Assembly (NCBI RefSeq): GCF_029784155.1
Contig: NC_073693.1
Location: 28,184,002 to 28,248,001, forward strand
Origin: Uranotaenia lowii
Taxonomy: Eukaryota; Arthropoda; Insecta; Diptera; Culicidae
Reading direction: 5' to 3'
DNA: 64,000 bases
Position 1 is the first letter of the stretch; every line of letters starts with the position of its first letter. Shown piece after piece: positions 45,675 to 58,499 of this stretch. The position numbers and the translations under genes are program-made. The notes under the pieces are model-generated. The model searched no databases and had not been told where the DNA came from. It was given only the letters and a program-made list of their open reading frames with translations.

Positions 45675-46636
45675 GGGCTCAACTTTCAGATTCTAGCCTA
45701 AGGAGTAAGGAACAAATTTTTATACGGCCGCGACTCAGAAAAATTATGTTTAGAGGTCGCATTGGTAGAATTTTTGAAAAAAGCCATTTTTCCAACACTT
45801 TTTCATTATGAAATTCTCAAATATGAAAAAGTTCCGAATATGTGTCTATTCTTCTTTTTAAAATATACTTCATAATGTTTGTTTTAAGCTTTAAAACGGT
45901 TGAGATTGTTTTGGACTCTCAATTCGTATGTATGATTTGTTTAATCACACTACATTATGACATGTAATAAAAACATTCACAATTCACAAAATCGTGGCTT
46001 GTTGCCCATATTTGGTTAATGATTTGGCGAACGTGTCATTGATACAATCACTGAATAAATTTAAAATAAAAAGTCTAGACACTTGACATGATTCTTTCTG
46101 GTGATCCTAGAATCAGTAAAAAAAATTGCACCATTATGTGAAGGAGGGCTTAACAGCGAAATGCCAAAATTTAGAAATAAAACCTAATAAAAAGAATTGA
46201 CAAAATGGCGAAGAAGTTTAACATCAGTGTTTTTTTGGTTTTTAGATTGCTTGAAACTTATTCACATCTGAATTATTTAGAGAGATATTCTGAATTATTG
46301 CGCATCTTTTGAGTCTTTGTTGATTGAAATCTTTAATCTGAAGTCCATCTTTTATTTTGGATTAAAACATTTTTTTTTACAAAAAGGCATGAAAAAATTA
46401 TACATACAAATTAGGAGTCCAAAACAGTCCCCACAATAATTAAGTATAAAATATACATTATAAAGAATTTTTGAAAAAAAATTGAGGAACATATTTGAAA
46501 CTTTTTCAAAATCAGAGAATTTTATAAACAAAAAGTGTTGAAAAAATTTCTTTTTTTTTCAAAAATTTAACCAGTGAGTCACTGCCACTCATAATTTTGT
46601 TTCCTACATCCTAAGCTAACTTTGAAAGTTTATCCC
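45675..46636. repeat. 962-bp imperfect foldback element
   Basis: The left arm (about 45675-45948) and right arm (about 46375-46636) pair over some 270 bp with many differences. Matching blocks include CAACACTTTTT, GTTTTGGACTC and CGTATGTAT versus its counterpart. The non-paired middle is about 420 bp. No coding capacity. Confidence 0.65.
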
Positions 46637-46709
46637 CATAATCCATAATCCATAATCCAAGACAAAGTACAATTTTGAGCCACCCTAACGACAATTTTAT
46701 GATTTATCA

Positions 46710-46840
46710 TGGCTAGCATTAACATGCTTAGATCTTCAACTCACAGAAACAGCACTGAATACCTATGCCGAGGCCGGGATTTGATCTCATGAACATTCCC
46801 ATCGATGATATGAACTCTTAACATTACATCAAAGACGGAT
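46710..46840 (-). repeat. tRNA-derived SINE-like relic, copy 2
   Basis: On the minus strand the CATGAGATCAAATCCCGG block, followed by GGCATAG, TTTCTGTGAG and TGCTAGCC, parallels copy 1 at 6480-6640 in order and spacing. More decayed than copy 1. Confidence 0.5.
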
Positions 46841-48280
46841 GATCTTTCGTGGGTTTTTTATATTTCTAATCTGAGGCCTTGTTTGTATTTAATTGTATCG
46901 AAGAAAGAAAGCAGATTTCCATTATTTAATTAGCGCAAAATATTGTCATTTTCGAGATTTCGATAGTGTCCGTTCTACTCACCCTTTCCGCCTTACTCGG
47001 CACAAAAAAAAACAATATGCAGGTTTGGTGCCACATAAAAAATAAAAATGATGTTGATTTTTCTGTACAAAATATTAAATTACCCCATACAAACCTATAA
47101 GTTCAAATTTACTCCTGCAAAAATTTCTTAAAAACCCAGCAAAAAACCATGGATAAGTTTTGAACCAATAAGAAGCCTTTGGGTTTGAGAAATTAAAAAA
47201 TAATCCTTTATAGACTCAGTCTTTTATTAAAAGGAATTCATCTCTAAATACTCAAGAATAAGGTTTAACTTCTTTCAGAGATCCTGGTCGAAATCAAAGT
47301 CGAAATTTTATGGGTGCATTCATGTTCAGCAATATGTATCCAGTTTAGAATTCTTGGTTTTCGGTTTGAATCCTCATGAACAATGGAAATAAAAAGCAGT
47401 GTTTAAAATTGTCGTTTGAACTTGGTTTGACATTTCATAATCAGATTCAAAGTTCCAAATAATCGAATATCCAATCAAAAATCAGATTCAAATGTTCATG
47501 AACTTTATTCTAATGTAAAATTCAAATGTAACAAAGCTTCCAAAAAGCGATATATATTCAACATTCTTATATTTTATGTTTATTCAGATTAGAAATAAAT
47601 TATAAGATATAAAGAATAAACATGGAAACCCAAAACATCCTAATTATAATTCTGGTTTCATGATTGAGGGCTCTGAAATCGATTGCAATTCTTGGCTCAT
47701 GTTTCCAAATTCAGAAACCGTTTTTATATTCATTTCAGAAAACGCATTGAAACTCCGCAACAGATTGAAATTTCTTATTTTGAATTCATACTCAAAGTTA
47801 GCTCGTAAATGAATTTCACAATCAAAATAAAATTATCAAGATGACTATTTTGGTAAAAATTTTAAATTTCAAGAGATGGCAGGCTTATATTATGATTGTT
47901 AGTTCGATTTTAAATTTAACCAAAGCCAGTTCGTTTGCACAACTTAGCTGAAAATGGCAAAAATTAAATAGAATTTAAGTTCATTTTGACTGTTTTGTCT
48001 TTTGAAAAAAAAAAACATCAACAGGAATTGATTTTTAATGAAAATTAGTTCAAGATGAAGAAACATGTATCTTCTCTAAAAGAAATGGCACGGAATTCTA
48101 TATGGTTTGGCGTATTGTTCAACAGTAATAATATTGCAGTTTTTTCAAGCATCCAATATCAAACTTAAATCTTTATCTTAGATCGAGTTTGCATACATCC
48201 GATTTGAACCGCAAAATTACAATCCTTTTCTTTAACTTTCGAAAAATGGGTATATCTTCCGAATTTTATTCCGAAATTAA
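46841..48280. other. Intronic AT-rich stretch with degenerate repeats
   Basis: 47300-47900 resembles 23850-24450 (scattered TCAGATTCAAA words and the GAGGGCTCTGAAAT / TTGGCTCATG blocks). No gene recognised. Confidence 0.4.
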
Positions 48281-48720
48281 AGGCAGATTATCCGCTTTTA
48301 CTCGAAATTGCCCGGATATTTAGTAAAAAAATTAGAAAGGCTCGGCTCGGCCCGACTGCCCACGTTTTGTTCAAAAATATCCTGATTTTGTCCGAATTCC
48401 TTAATATTTTTTTATGGAAATCATACGAAAAGCTAGCATTGCATAAATTTAATTTTAAACTTTTACGCCTAAAATGATTTCTTTAAAAAATCATAAAAGA
48501 TTCTTGGGAGCATGAAATACGATTCAAAATCTGATTATATTTTTCGATAAAAAAATCAAGATTCAAATGAATTTTTCTTAATTTTTGTTTGATAGTTTCT
48601 GGATTTTTGTCAAAATTTTCCGGATACTGCACGGATTTCGGAATGAAAATTTGGAAATATAATGCCCGAATTTTTCTAGGTTTTAAATTCAATAGCCTGG
48701 ATGCATCTAGCAATCTTAAG
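48281..48720 (+). repeat. CCCGG-rich element, copy D
   Basis: It starts near AGGCAGATTATCCGC with TTGCCCGGATATTTAGT close behind, the order seen in copy A. It ends with GGATGCATCTAGCAATCTTAAG. The most diverged of the four copies. A 76-codon minus frame inside it is spurious. Confidence 0.6.
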
Positions 48721-50459
48721 CTAAGTTCGCCAGATTTTGTTGAAAATTTTATGATTTAAACAATCGATGAAAGTAAATTTCCCATGTTGTTACTATTGGA
48801 TTATTGCAAAATCCTAATAATCATTTGAAAGATTTCAGGATGCATTTTCAAAAAATTCTTTTTAGCTCAAAAAACTATTCAAGTAAAATTACTTAAAAAT
48901 GCATAAACAAATAGTGTTAAAAAATAATATTTTCAAAATTTTTTTTTTATAAATGCATTGTTTAAGTAAAACAGTCATAGAAAAAAGAGGTCAACAAAAC
49001 CACTTCAGCCAAATCGGACTGGATTTAGGGGTGCCTCGAAGCGCTCAAAGTTTAAGTTTTTTTCCCCTCAAACATTATAAAAGAAGGGACCAGAGGAAAT
49101 CGGAAAAATTGAAATTTTAATTTTATGCCCAAAATATTGGCCAAAAATTGACTTTCAGAGACCTTACCGCGAAAACGCGTCTCGTTTCGACCGACTCTCT
49201 GTCCTGCTTTGACATGTTGACGATATCTTTGTATAAAAAAAAGGAAATTTCTCGAGTAATTCCAACATCCATAAATGGTTGTCAGAAAAACATCAAATTT
49301 GTGAAATACAAACCCCGATAGATTTTGGCAACACGCCATTTTGTGTTGCTAAAATTTAGTTTATTTTCTCAATTTTATTTTCCCACTTCTACAAAAAACT
49401 ATTGATACTATCATTACGGTAATTTCTATTAAATTTCCGACCATTTTCAGTCATTTTCTATTTTAAATTTATCACTTTTCTTGTGCATTAATCACATTTC
49501 TTGTTTTGTTTCATAAAGGGGTACGACCCCCGATCCTTCTTGTTTTGTTTGTAAAGATTGTTTTAATTTGTCATATTTGCTAGTTTTGTCTTGCTTCATC
49601 ATTTTTTAGAATTTTTTTGTCATTTTTAGACTTTTTTGTATTTTGTTTTAATTTTTTTTAAATTTCTCATCTTTTTTTCGTTTTAGAGGGCTTTAATTTT
49701 TTATGATTAAATTTTTTTCTGTTGTTAAAAGATCCTTTATAGAACCATAAAACATATTTTTGATGATTTTCGAAGTATTATTGGTCCTGTTACAGCGAAA
49801 ACAGTAAGCCAATGTTTTATTCTGAAAACCGTTCGATTTCGGCACATGTGCTAATATCGGATGTTGAAAAAAAAACGAATGTTGCCAAAATCGAATGTCA
49901 ATAATGAACGGAGTCTATCTAAGAAGACGGGTAAAACCTCTTCTATCCGTTTTAGTGAAAAGAGAAAACAGTATTAAAATTTTGTGATTTTCACAAAAAC
50001 CAACAAAAATGTCAAGGGGTATAAGACTGCAGCTGTACATTGATCGAATTAATTCTATCCAACAATTCATGTTGTTGGTAAAATTTTTTATTTGGATGTT
50101 TAACTAATCTCTATTAAGATATGATTGAATAGTTTAAATTTTTCAAATTTGTCGTTTTATCTTTTCCAAAGCCAGAACGATTGCCATGGACCGAGAGAAT
50201 TTAAAGAATTAGGTTCGTCAAGTTATGTCATGAGACGATATACGAAAATAATAAATCCTTTCCATTTCATTTGTCTTAAATAAAATATCCCTCGATTAAT
50301 CGAGACATGGAAGTAAAACTTTTCCTAGCGTTGATTTTTTATTTTAAATCTCAACGTTCGCCATATTCAGAAGACAAGTGTTTATAGTTTGTTTTCATTC
50401 ATCAAAAATAAAGCTCAGCAAAGAGTCATTCTTAAAAATACGTATGAACGACTTGTGAA
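48721..50459. other. Intronic AT-rich stretch
   Basis: A 95-codon minus frame (49052-49339) has no recognisable domain. Nothing else seen. Confidence 0.45.
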
Positions 50460-52000
50460 CATCCAGTTTCCCTAACTTATCTGCTGCAAAACAAAACCCT
50501 GAATCTTCCCAGACAAATCCTGATCCCATTGGCCCCATAGGGGGGAAGCTTCCAAAAACTTTTTGTGCAGCTCCCCCGTTTTCGGGAATTCTATTCTTTA
50601 CGCTCAGCCAAAAGCTTCCTCAGCTTCCCGGCAAAGAATGGGGCAAACAAATTAAATTAATTATAATTTTCACGCTTTCTACAATAGGGAAGAAATTTAA
50701 TAATGCTTTTTGCTGGGAGCAGCCGCTGTTCACTGCGACTTTGGTAAGGGGGAAGATTTTCGCGTACTTGCTAGGCGTCGTCGTCGTCGAAGTTTTGCTA
50801 GTGATTTGGAAATTATGCGATTTTTTTTTACCACCCTAGGAAGCGGAACTTTCTCTTAAAATGTGAGCACTCCGGTAGGGTGGGTGGAAATTGCTAGCAA
50901 AACTTTGCCATTTGTTGTGGGGAACCGAATTGGCAGCATGTTGCGGAAGCTGCGCTGCGGTCATTCATGAGTAAGCATAATGGAGCTCGCGGATAGTTGT
51001 TTTTATCACTTTGCTAATCGAGTGGTCGTTTTGCAAACTGGGGTATTGATTTTTTATTTTTGTTAGCTGTAGTTCGAATGAAACTCTGAAAGTAACGCCA
51101 CAAATTAGAACTAGTTCTTTTTCCAGTTTTCAATAAATTTTTTCAAACACAGTTCTTTGGGAAAATTTGCAAATATATTGAAAGAACAAAGGTCGGTTAT
51201 AAATAATTCAATAGCATGTAAAAACTATTCCAAGTGACTGTGAAAAAATCTGGCTAGAATAAATTTCGGCTACATTCATCATTGCATACTTTTCAACTCA
51301 TCGCCCTTTGGACGACGATGTGTGAAAAAGTTTTCGAGAACAGCGATACATAGTTAACATTTCGCCCGGAAACAAACTGAAACTGAAGTGAAGCCGTTCA
51401 ACATGAGGACGATTGTTATTGCGAATTCGTGCAATTTTCCTCACTTCCTGTCGCTTTTCCACGACGCAATCTCACGAACGTGTGTGCTGGATGATGGAAA
51501 AATAAGTGAAAATTCCTTCTGTTTCGACAAAATAAAAATGCTTCCCCCCGAAAGATCGGAAATGAAAGCTGATGAAGCTCGAAAATGTATAACTTGTCCG
51601 GATTACGAAGCCAAAAACAATTCTGCCGCCAGGGTGCGAAACGGTCTCCAGGATCCAGGAACCAATGCTCAATGGCCAAATATGGTCGTCGGAGTGGAAA
51701 ATCGTATTTATAATGTTGGTGGTTGGATGGGAAAACGTGTGTGGCTGAAGCAAAACAGAAGTGCTGCACCAGCAATTGCAACAACTGAATGAGTGAGTTT
51801 ATAGATTTCGGTTCTTTTTCAAACTGTTTTCAAAACGTAGAAAAAAAAACACAATCGCAATGCCACCGAAGACAACAATAACGACCGGAAACGTCGGAAA
51901 ATGGAAAACATACACATTCAATCGAGCTTCAACAAACGTGTCGGAACGCGAATGTGGGAAAGCAATGAAAGCAAAGTGAAATTGAGTGAAATGTATTGAA
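50460..52000. promoter_or_regulatory. Unique GC-richer intronic islands
   Basis: Two non-repetitive blocks (about 50490-51010 and 51300-51960) differ in composition from the rest of the intron. The first holds TAATTAATTATAATTTTCAC-like homeodomain-type sequence near 50657 and a GTCGTCGTCGTCG run near 50778. The second has frames of 134 codons (+) and 122 codons (-) with no recognisable domain and no splice sites that would join the CUB reading frame. Best regarded as candidate conserved non-coding DNA. Confidence 0.3.
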
Positions 52001-52139
52001 AAGTTATCTCAACTTAAATTGTAGTTTCGGGGTTTTGTTTTCAGTCTCGTGAAAGCTGATTTTAAATTTGCACAACTTTTTGCGCATTCACATTTTAAGG
52101 AGGAATTTGGGTTCAAAAATGCTCTTCAGAATTCATCAA

Positions 52140-55100
52140 AAAAATTCAATTCTCCATAACGATTTCCTGTAACAAGTTATGCCAAAATTGACCAAAAGCC
52201 AAAATGTCAAAAATGACAAACATACCAAATGTGGAAAAAATTTCAAAAATAACAATCTTATCAAAAGTGTAAAAGTGTCAAAAATGACAAACTTGCCAAA
52301 AGTGGCATTAAAAACAATATTGACAAAATTGACAAAAATGAAACAATGACAAAATTGACAAAAATGACAAAATTGACAAAAATGACGAAATTGACAAAAA
52401 TGACAAAAATGACAAAAATGACAAAAATGACAAAAATGACAAAAATGACAAAAATGACATAAATGACAAAAATGACAAAAATGACAAAAATGACAAAAAT
52501 GACAAAAATGACAAAAATGACAAAAATGACAAAAATGACAAAAATGACAAAAATGACAAAAATGACAAAAATGACAAAAATGACAAAAATGACAAAAATG
52601 ACAAAAATTACAAAAATTACAAAAATAACAAAAATGACAAAAATGACAAAAATGACAAAAATGACAAAAATGACAAAAATGACAAAAATGACAAAAATGA
52701 CAAAAATGACAAAAATTACAAAAATGACAAAAATGACAAAAATGACAAAAATGACAAAAATGACAAAAATGACAAAAATGACAAAAATGACAAAAATGAC
52801 AAAAATGACAAAAATGACAAAAATGACAAAAATGACAAAAATGACAAAAATGACAAAAATGACAAAAATGACAAAAATGACAAAAATGACAAAAATGACA
52901 AAAATGACAAAAATGACAAAAATGACAAAAATGACAAAAATGACAAAAATGACAAAAATGACAAAAATGACAAAAATGACAAAAATGACAAAAAAGACAA
53001 AAATGACAAAAATGACAAAAATGACAAAAATGACAAAAATGACAAAAATGACAAAAATGACAAAAATGACAAAAATGACAAAAATGACAAAAATGACAAA
53101 AATGACAAAAGTGACAAAAATGACAAAAATGACAAAAATGACAAAAATGACAAAAATGACAAAAATGACAAAAATGACAAAAATGACAAAAATGACAAAA
53201 ATGACAAAAATGACAAAAATGACAAAAATGACAAAAATGACAAAAATGACAAAAATGACAAAAATGACAAAAATGACAAAAATGACAAAAATGACAAAAA
53301 TGACAAAAATGACAAAAATGACAAAAATGACAAAAATGACAAAAATGACAAAAATGACAAAAATGACAAAAATGACAAAAATGACAAAAACGACAAAAAT
53401 GACAAAAATGACAAAAATGACAAAAATGACAAAAATGACAAAAATGACAAAAATGACAAAAATGACAAAAATGACAAAAATGACAAAAATGACAAAAATG
53501 ACAAAAATGACAAAAATGACAAAAATGACAAAAATGACAAAAATGACAAAAATGACAAAAATGACAAAAATGACAAAAATGACAAAAATGACAAAAATGA
53601 CAAAAATGACAAAAATGACAAAAATGACAAAAATGACAAAAATGACAAAAATGACAAAAATGACAAAAATGACAAAAATGACAAAAATGACAAAAATGAC
53701 AAAAATGACAAAAATGACAAAAATGACAAAAATGACAAAAATGACAAAAATGACAAAAATGACAAAAATGACAAAAATGACAAAAATGACAAAAATGACA
53801 AAAATGACAAAAATGAAAAAAACGACAAAAATGACAAAAATGACAAAAATGACAAAAATGACAAAAATGACAAAAATGACAAAAATGACAAAAATGACAA
53901 AAATGACAAAAATGACAAAAATGACAAAAATGGCATAAATGACAAAAATGACAAAAATGACAAAAATGACAAAAATGACAAAAATGACAAAAATGACAAA
54001 AATGACAAAAATGACAAAAATGACAAAAATGACAAAAATGACAAAAATGACAAAAATGACAAAAATGACAAAAATGACAAAAATGACAAAAATGACAAAA
54101 ATGACAAAAATGACAAAAATGACAAAAATGACAAAAATGACAAAAATGACAAAAATGACAAAAATGACAAAAATGACAAAAATGACAAAAATGACAAAAA
54201 TGACAAAAATGACAAAAATGACAAAAATGACAAAAATGACAAAAATGACAAAAATGACAAAAATGACAAAAATGACAAAAATGACAAAAATGACAAAAAT
54301 GACAAAAATGACAAAAATGACAAAAATGACAAAAATGACAAAAATGACAAAAATGACAAAAATGACAAAAATGACAAAAATGACAAAAATGACAAAAATG
54401 ACAAAAATGACAAAAATGACAAAAATGACAAAAATGACAAAAATGACAAAAATGACAAAAATGACAAAAATGACAAAAATGACAAAAATTACAAAAATTA
54501 CAAAAATTACAAAAATGACAAAAATGACAAAAATGACAAAAATGACAAAAATGACAAAAATGACAAAAATGACAAAAATGACAAAAATGACAAAAATGAC
54601 AAAAATGACAAAAATGACAAAAATGACAAAAATGACAAAAATGACAAAAATGACAAAAATGACAAAAATGACAAAAATGACAAAAATGACAAAAATGACA
54701 AAAATGACAAAAATGACAAAAATGACAAAAATGACAAAAATGACAAAAATGACAAAAATGACAAAAATGACAAAAATGACAAAAATGACAAAAATGACAA
54801 AAATGACAAAAATGACAAAAATGACAAAAATGACAAAAATGACAAAAATGACAAAAATGACAAAAATGACAAAAATGACAAAAATGACAAAAATGACAAA
54901 AATGACAAAAATGACAAAAATGACAAAAATGACAAAAATGACAAAAATGACAAAAATGACAAAAATGACAAAAATGACAAAAATGACAAAAATGACAAAA
55001 ATGACAAAAATGACAAAAATGACAAAAATGACAAAAATGACAAAAATGACAAAAATGACAAAAATGACAAAAATGACAAAAATGACAAAAATGACAAAAA

Positions 55101-57812
55101 TGACAAAAATGACAAAAATGAAAAAAATGAAAAAAAATGACAAAAATGACAAAAATGACAAAAATGACAAAAATGACAAAAATGACAAAAATGACAAAAA
55201 TGACAAAAATGACAAAAATTACGTAAATGACAAAATGACAAAAATGACAAAAATGACAAAAATGACAAAAATGACAAAAATGACAAAAATGACAAAAATG
55301 ACAAAAATGACAAAAATGACAAAAATGACAAAAATGACAAAAATGACAAAAATGACAAAAATGACAAAAATGACAAAAATGACAAAAATGACAAAAATGA
55401 CAAAAATGACAAAAATGACAAAAATGACAAAAATGACAAAAATGACAAAAATGACAAAAATGACAAAAATGACAAAAATGACAAAAATGACAAAAATGAC
55501 AAAAATGACAAAAATGACAAAAAAGACAAAAATGACAAAAATGACAAAAATGACAAAAATGACAAAAATGACAAAAATGACAAAAATGACAAAAATGACA
55601 AAAATGACAAAAATGACAAAAATGACAAAAATGACAAAAATGACAAAAATGACAAAAATGACAAAAATGACAAAAATGGCAAAAATGGCAAAAATGACAA
55701 AAATGACAAAAATGACAAAAATGACAAAAATGACAAAATGACAAAAATGACAAAAATGACAAAAATGACAAAAATGACAAAAATGACAAAAATGACAAAA
55801 ATGACAAAAATGACAAAAATGACAAAAATGACAAAAATGACAAAAATGACAAAAATGACAAAAATGACAAGAATGACAAAAATGACAAAAATGACAAAAA
55901 TGACAAAAATGACAAAAATGACAAAAATGACAAAAATGACAAAAATGACAAAAATGACAAAAATGACAAAAATGACAAAAATGACAAAAATGACAAAAAT
56001 GACAAAAATGACAAAAATGATTAAAATGACAAAAATGACAAAAATGACAAAAATGACAAAAATGACAAAAATGACAAAAATGACAAAAATGACAAAAATG
56101 ACAAAAATGACAAAAATGACAAAAATGACAAAAATGACAAAAATGACAAAAATGACAAAAATGACAAAAATGACAAAAATGACAAAAATGACAAAAATGA
56201 CAAAAATGACAAAAATGACAAAAATGACAAAAATGACAAAAATGACAAAAATGACAAAAATGACAAAAATGACAAAAATGACAAAAATGACAAAAATGAC
56301 AAAAATGACAAAAATGACAAAAATGACAAAAATGACAAAAATGACAAAAATGACAAAAATGACAAAAATGACAAAAATGACAAAAATGACAAAAATGACA
56401 AAAATGACAAAAATGACAAAAATGACAAAAATGACAAAAATGACAAAAATGACAAAAATGACAAAAATGACAAAAATGACAAAAATGACAAAAATGACAA
56501 AAATGACAAAAATGACAAAAATGACAAAAATGACAAAAATGACAAAAATGACAAAAATGACAAAAATGACAAAAATGACAAAAATGACAAAAATGACAAA
56601 AATGACAAAAATGACAAAAATGACAAAAATGACAAAAATGACAAAAATGACAAAAATGACAAAAATGACAAAAATGACAAAAATGACAAAAATGACAAAA
56701 ATGACAAAAATGACAAAAATGACAAAAATGACAAAAATGACAAAAATGACAAAAATGACAAAAATGACAAAAATGACAAAAATGACAAAAATGACAAAAA
56801 TGACAAAAATGACAAAAATGACAAAAATGACAAAAATGACAAAAATGACAAAAATGACAAAAATGACAAAAATGACAAAAATGACAAAAATGACAAAAAT
56901 GACAAAAATGACAAAAATGACAAAAATGACAAAAATGACAAAAATGACAAAAATGACAAAAATGACAAAAATGACAAAAATGACAAGAATGACAAGAATG
57001 ACAAAAATGACAAAAATGACAAAAATGACAAAAATGACAAAAATGACAAAAATGACAAAAATGACAAAAATGATTAAAATGACAAAAATGACAAAAATGA
57101 CAAAAATGACAAAAATGACAAAAATGACAAAAATGACAAAAATGACAAAAATGACAAAAATGACAAAAATGACAAAAATGACAAAAATGACAAAAATGAC
57201 AAAAATGACAAAAATGACAAAAATGACAAAAATGACAAAAATGACAAAAATGACAAAAATGACAAAAATGACAAAAATGACAAAAATGACAAAAATGACA
57301 AAAATGACAAAAATGACAAAAATGACAAAAATGACAAAAATGACAAAAATGACAAAAATGACAAAAATGACAAAAATGACAAAAATGACAAAAATGACAA
57401 AAATGACAAAAATGACAAAAATGACAAAAATGACAAAAATGACAAAAATGACAAAAATGACAAAAATGACAAAAATGACAAAAATGACAAAAATGACAAA
57501 AATGACAAAAATGACAAAAATGACAAAAATGACAAAAATTACAAAAATGACAAAAATGACAAAAATGACAAAAATGACAAAAAAGACAAAAAAGACAAAA
57601 ATGACAAAAATGACAAAAATGACAAAAATGACAAAAATGACAAAAATGACAAAAATGACAAAAATGACAAAAATGACAAAAATGACAAAAATGACAAAAA
57701 TGACAAAAATGACAAAAATGACAAAAATGACAAAAATGACAAAAATGACAAAAATGACAAAAAAGACAAAAATGACAAAAATGACAAAAATGACAAAAAT
57801 GACAAAAAAAAT
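52140..57812 (+). repeat. 9-bp minisatellite array 3, (TGACAAAAA)n
   Basis: About 600 units (52396-57806) form the largest array in the window. The left edge (52140-52395) decays and shows alternation of TGACAAAAT and TGACAAAAA (an 18-bp dimer) and a diverged duplication of about 60 bp (ATGTCAAAAATGACAAAC at 52204, and again near 52267). Register shifts occur at about 55118-55138 and by one-base loss at about 55231 and 55736. Grouped variants such as three successive ATTACAAAA-type units recur at about 52605 and 54487, and GATTAAAAT recurs at about 56019 and 57072, hinting at internal segment duplication. The frames of 1292, 984, 865 and 703 codons and others on both strands are artefacts. 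Confidence 0.97.
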
Positions 57813-58499
57813 ACAAAAGTTAAAAATATTACAAAAAATACCAATATGAACTCAATTTATAAATTTCTGGCTTATTTTCACTGAATCAGTAATTCTTATA
57901 TTTCTGACTTTTCACTTCGTACATCTGAATTCTTGTTATGTTTTTTGACTTCTTAGAGAGGATTTTGACTTTTGTATATGATTTTTGGCTATCCTTATCA
58001 AACATTCAAAGCTTTGCGTTTAACTTTATTCAGATATCTGATTTTTGAGGCTTCACTTCAATTGCTGATTTCAATGTTTGGTAAAAGATTTTTTATTTGG
58101 AACGTCTTACTTCTAAATCATGAGACTCGTTTTAACTTCAATATTACAGATTTTGCTTTTGGTTTCTGACTAATAGTTATTTTTTAGCGATTTCTCGTTT
58201 ATTATTTCAAATTCTTTCGAATCAAAAAGTCTTAACAATATGATCATGAATTTAAGTACTTATTTTGTTTTTTTTTTTTGCTAAAATCCTTTATATGATG
58301 AAATCTACATTAATTTTCGCTTCAACTTCTTGTTTAGTTATCATATCTAGATCCATTTTGCAAACAAATAAGTATAAACGCTGTCAATCACTTTGAAAAG
58401 CTTTTCCCGTCATCAGTTATTGCAAATTCCATTACGAAGTAGGGAGGTAGTTCGCAACTTTTGAATCGGTACGTTCATATATGAAGAAAGATTTCCTTT
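57813..58499. other. Intronic AT-rich stretch
   Basis: Scattered TTTCTGACTTTT-like words next to array 3; nothing else recognised. Confidence 0.45.

Noticed and set aside
51388..51792. 134-codon protein in the intron
   Set aside because: No recognisable domain; an equally long frame is open on the opposite strand; the composition fits a unique non-coding island.
52136..57849. Frames of 1292, 984, 865, 703 and 600 codons in array 3
   Set aside because: Same arithmetic artefact; CHF repeats look superficially like zinc fingers (C and H) but have no finger spacing or linker.
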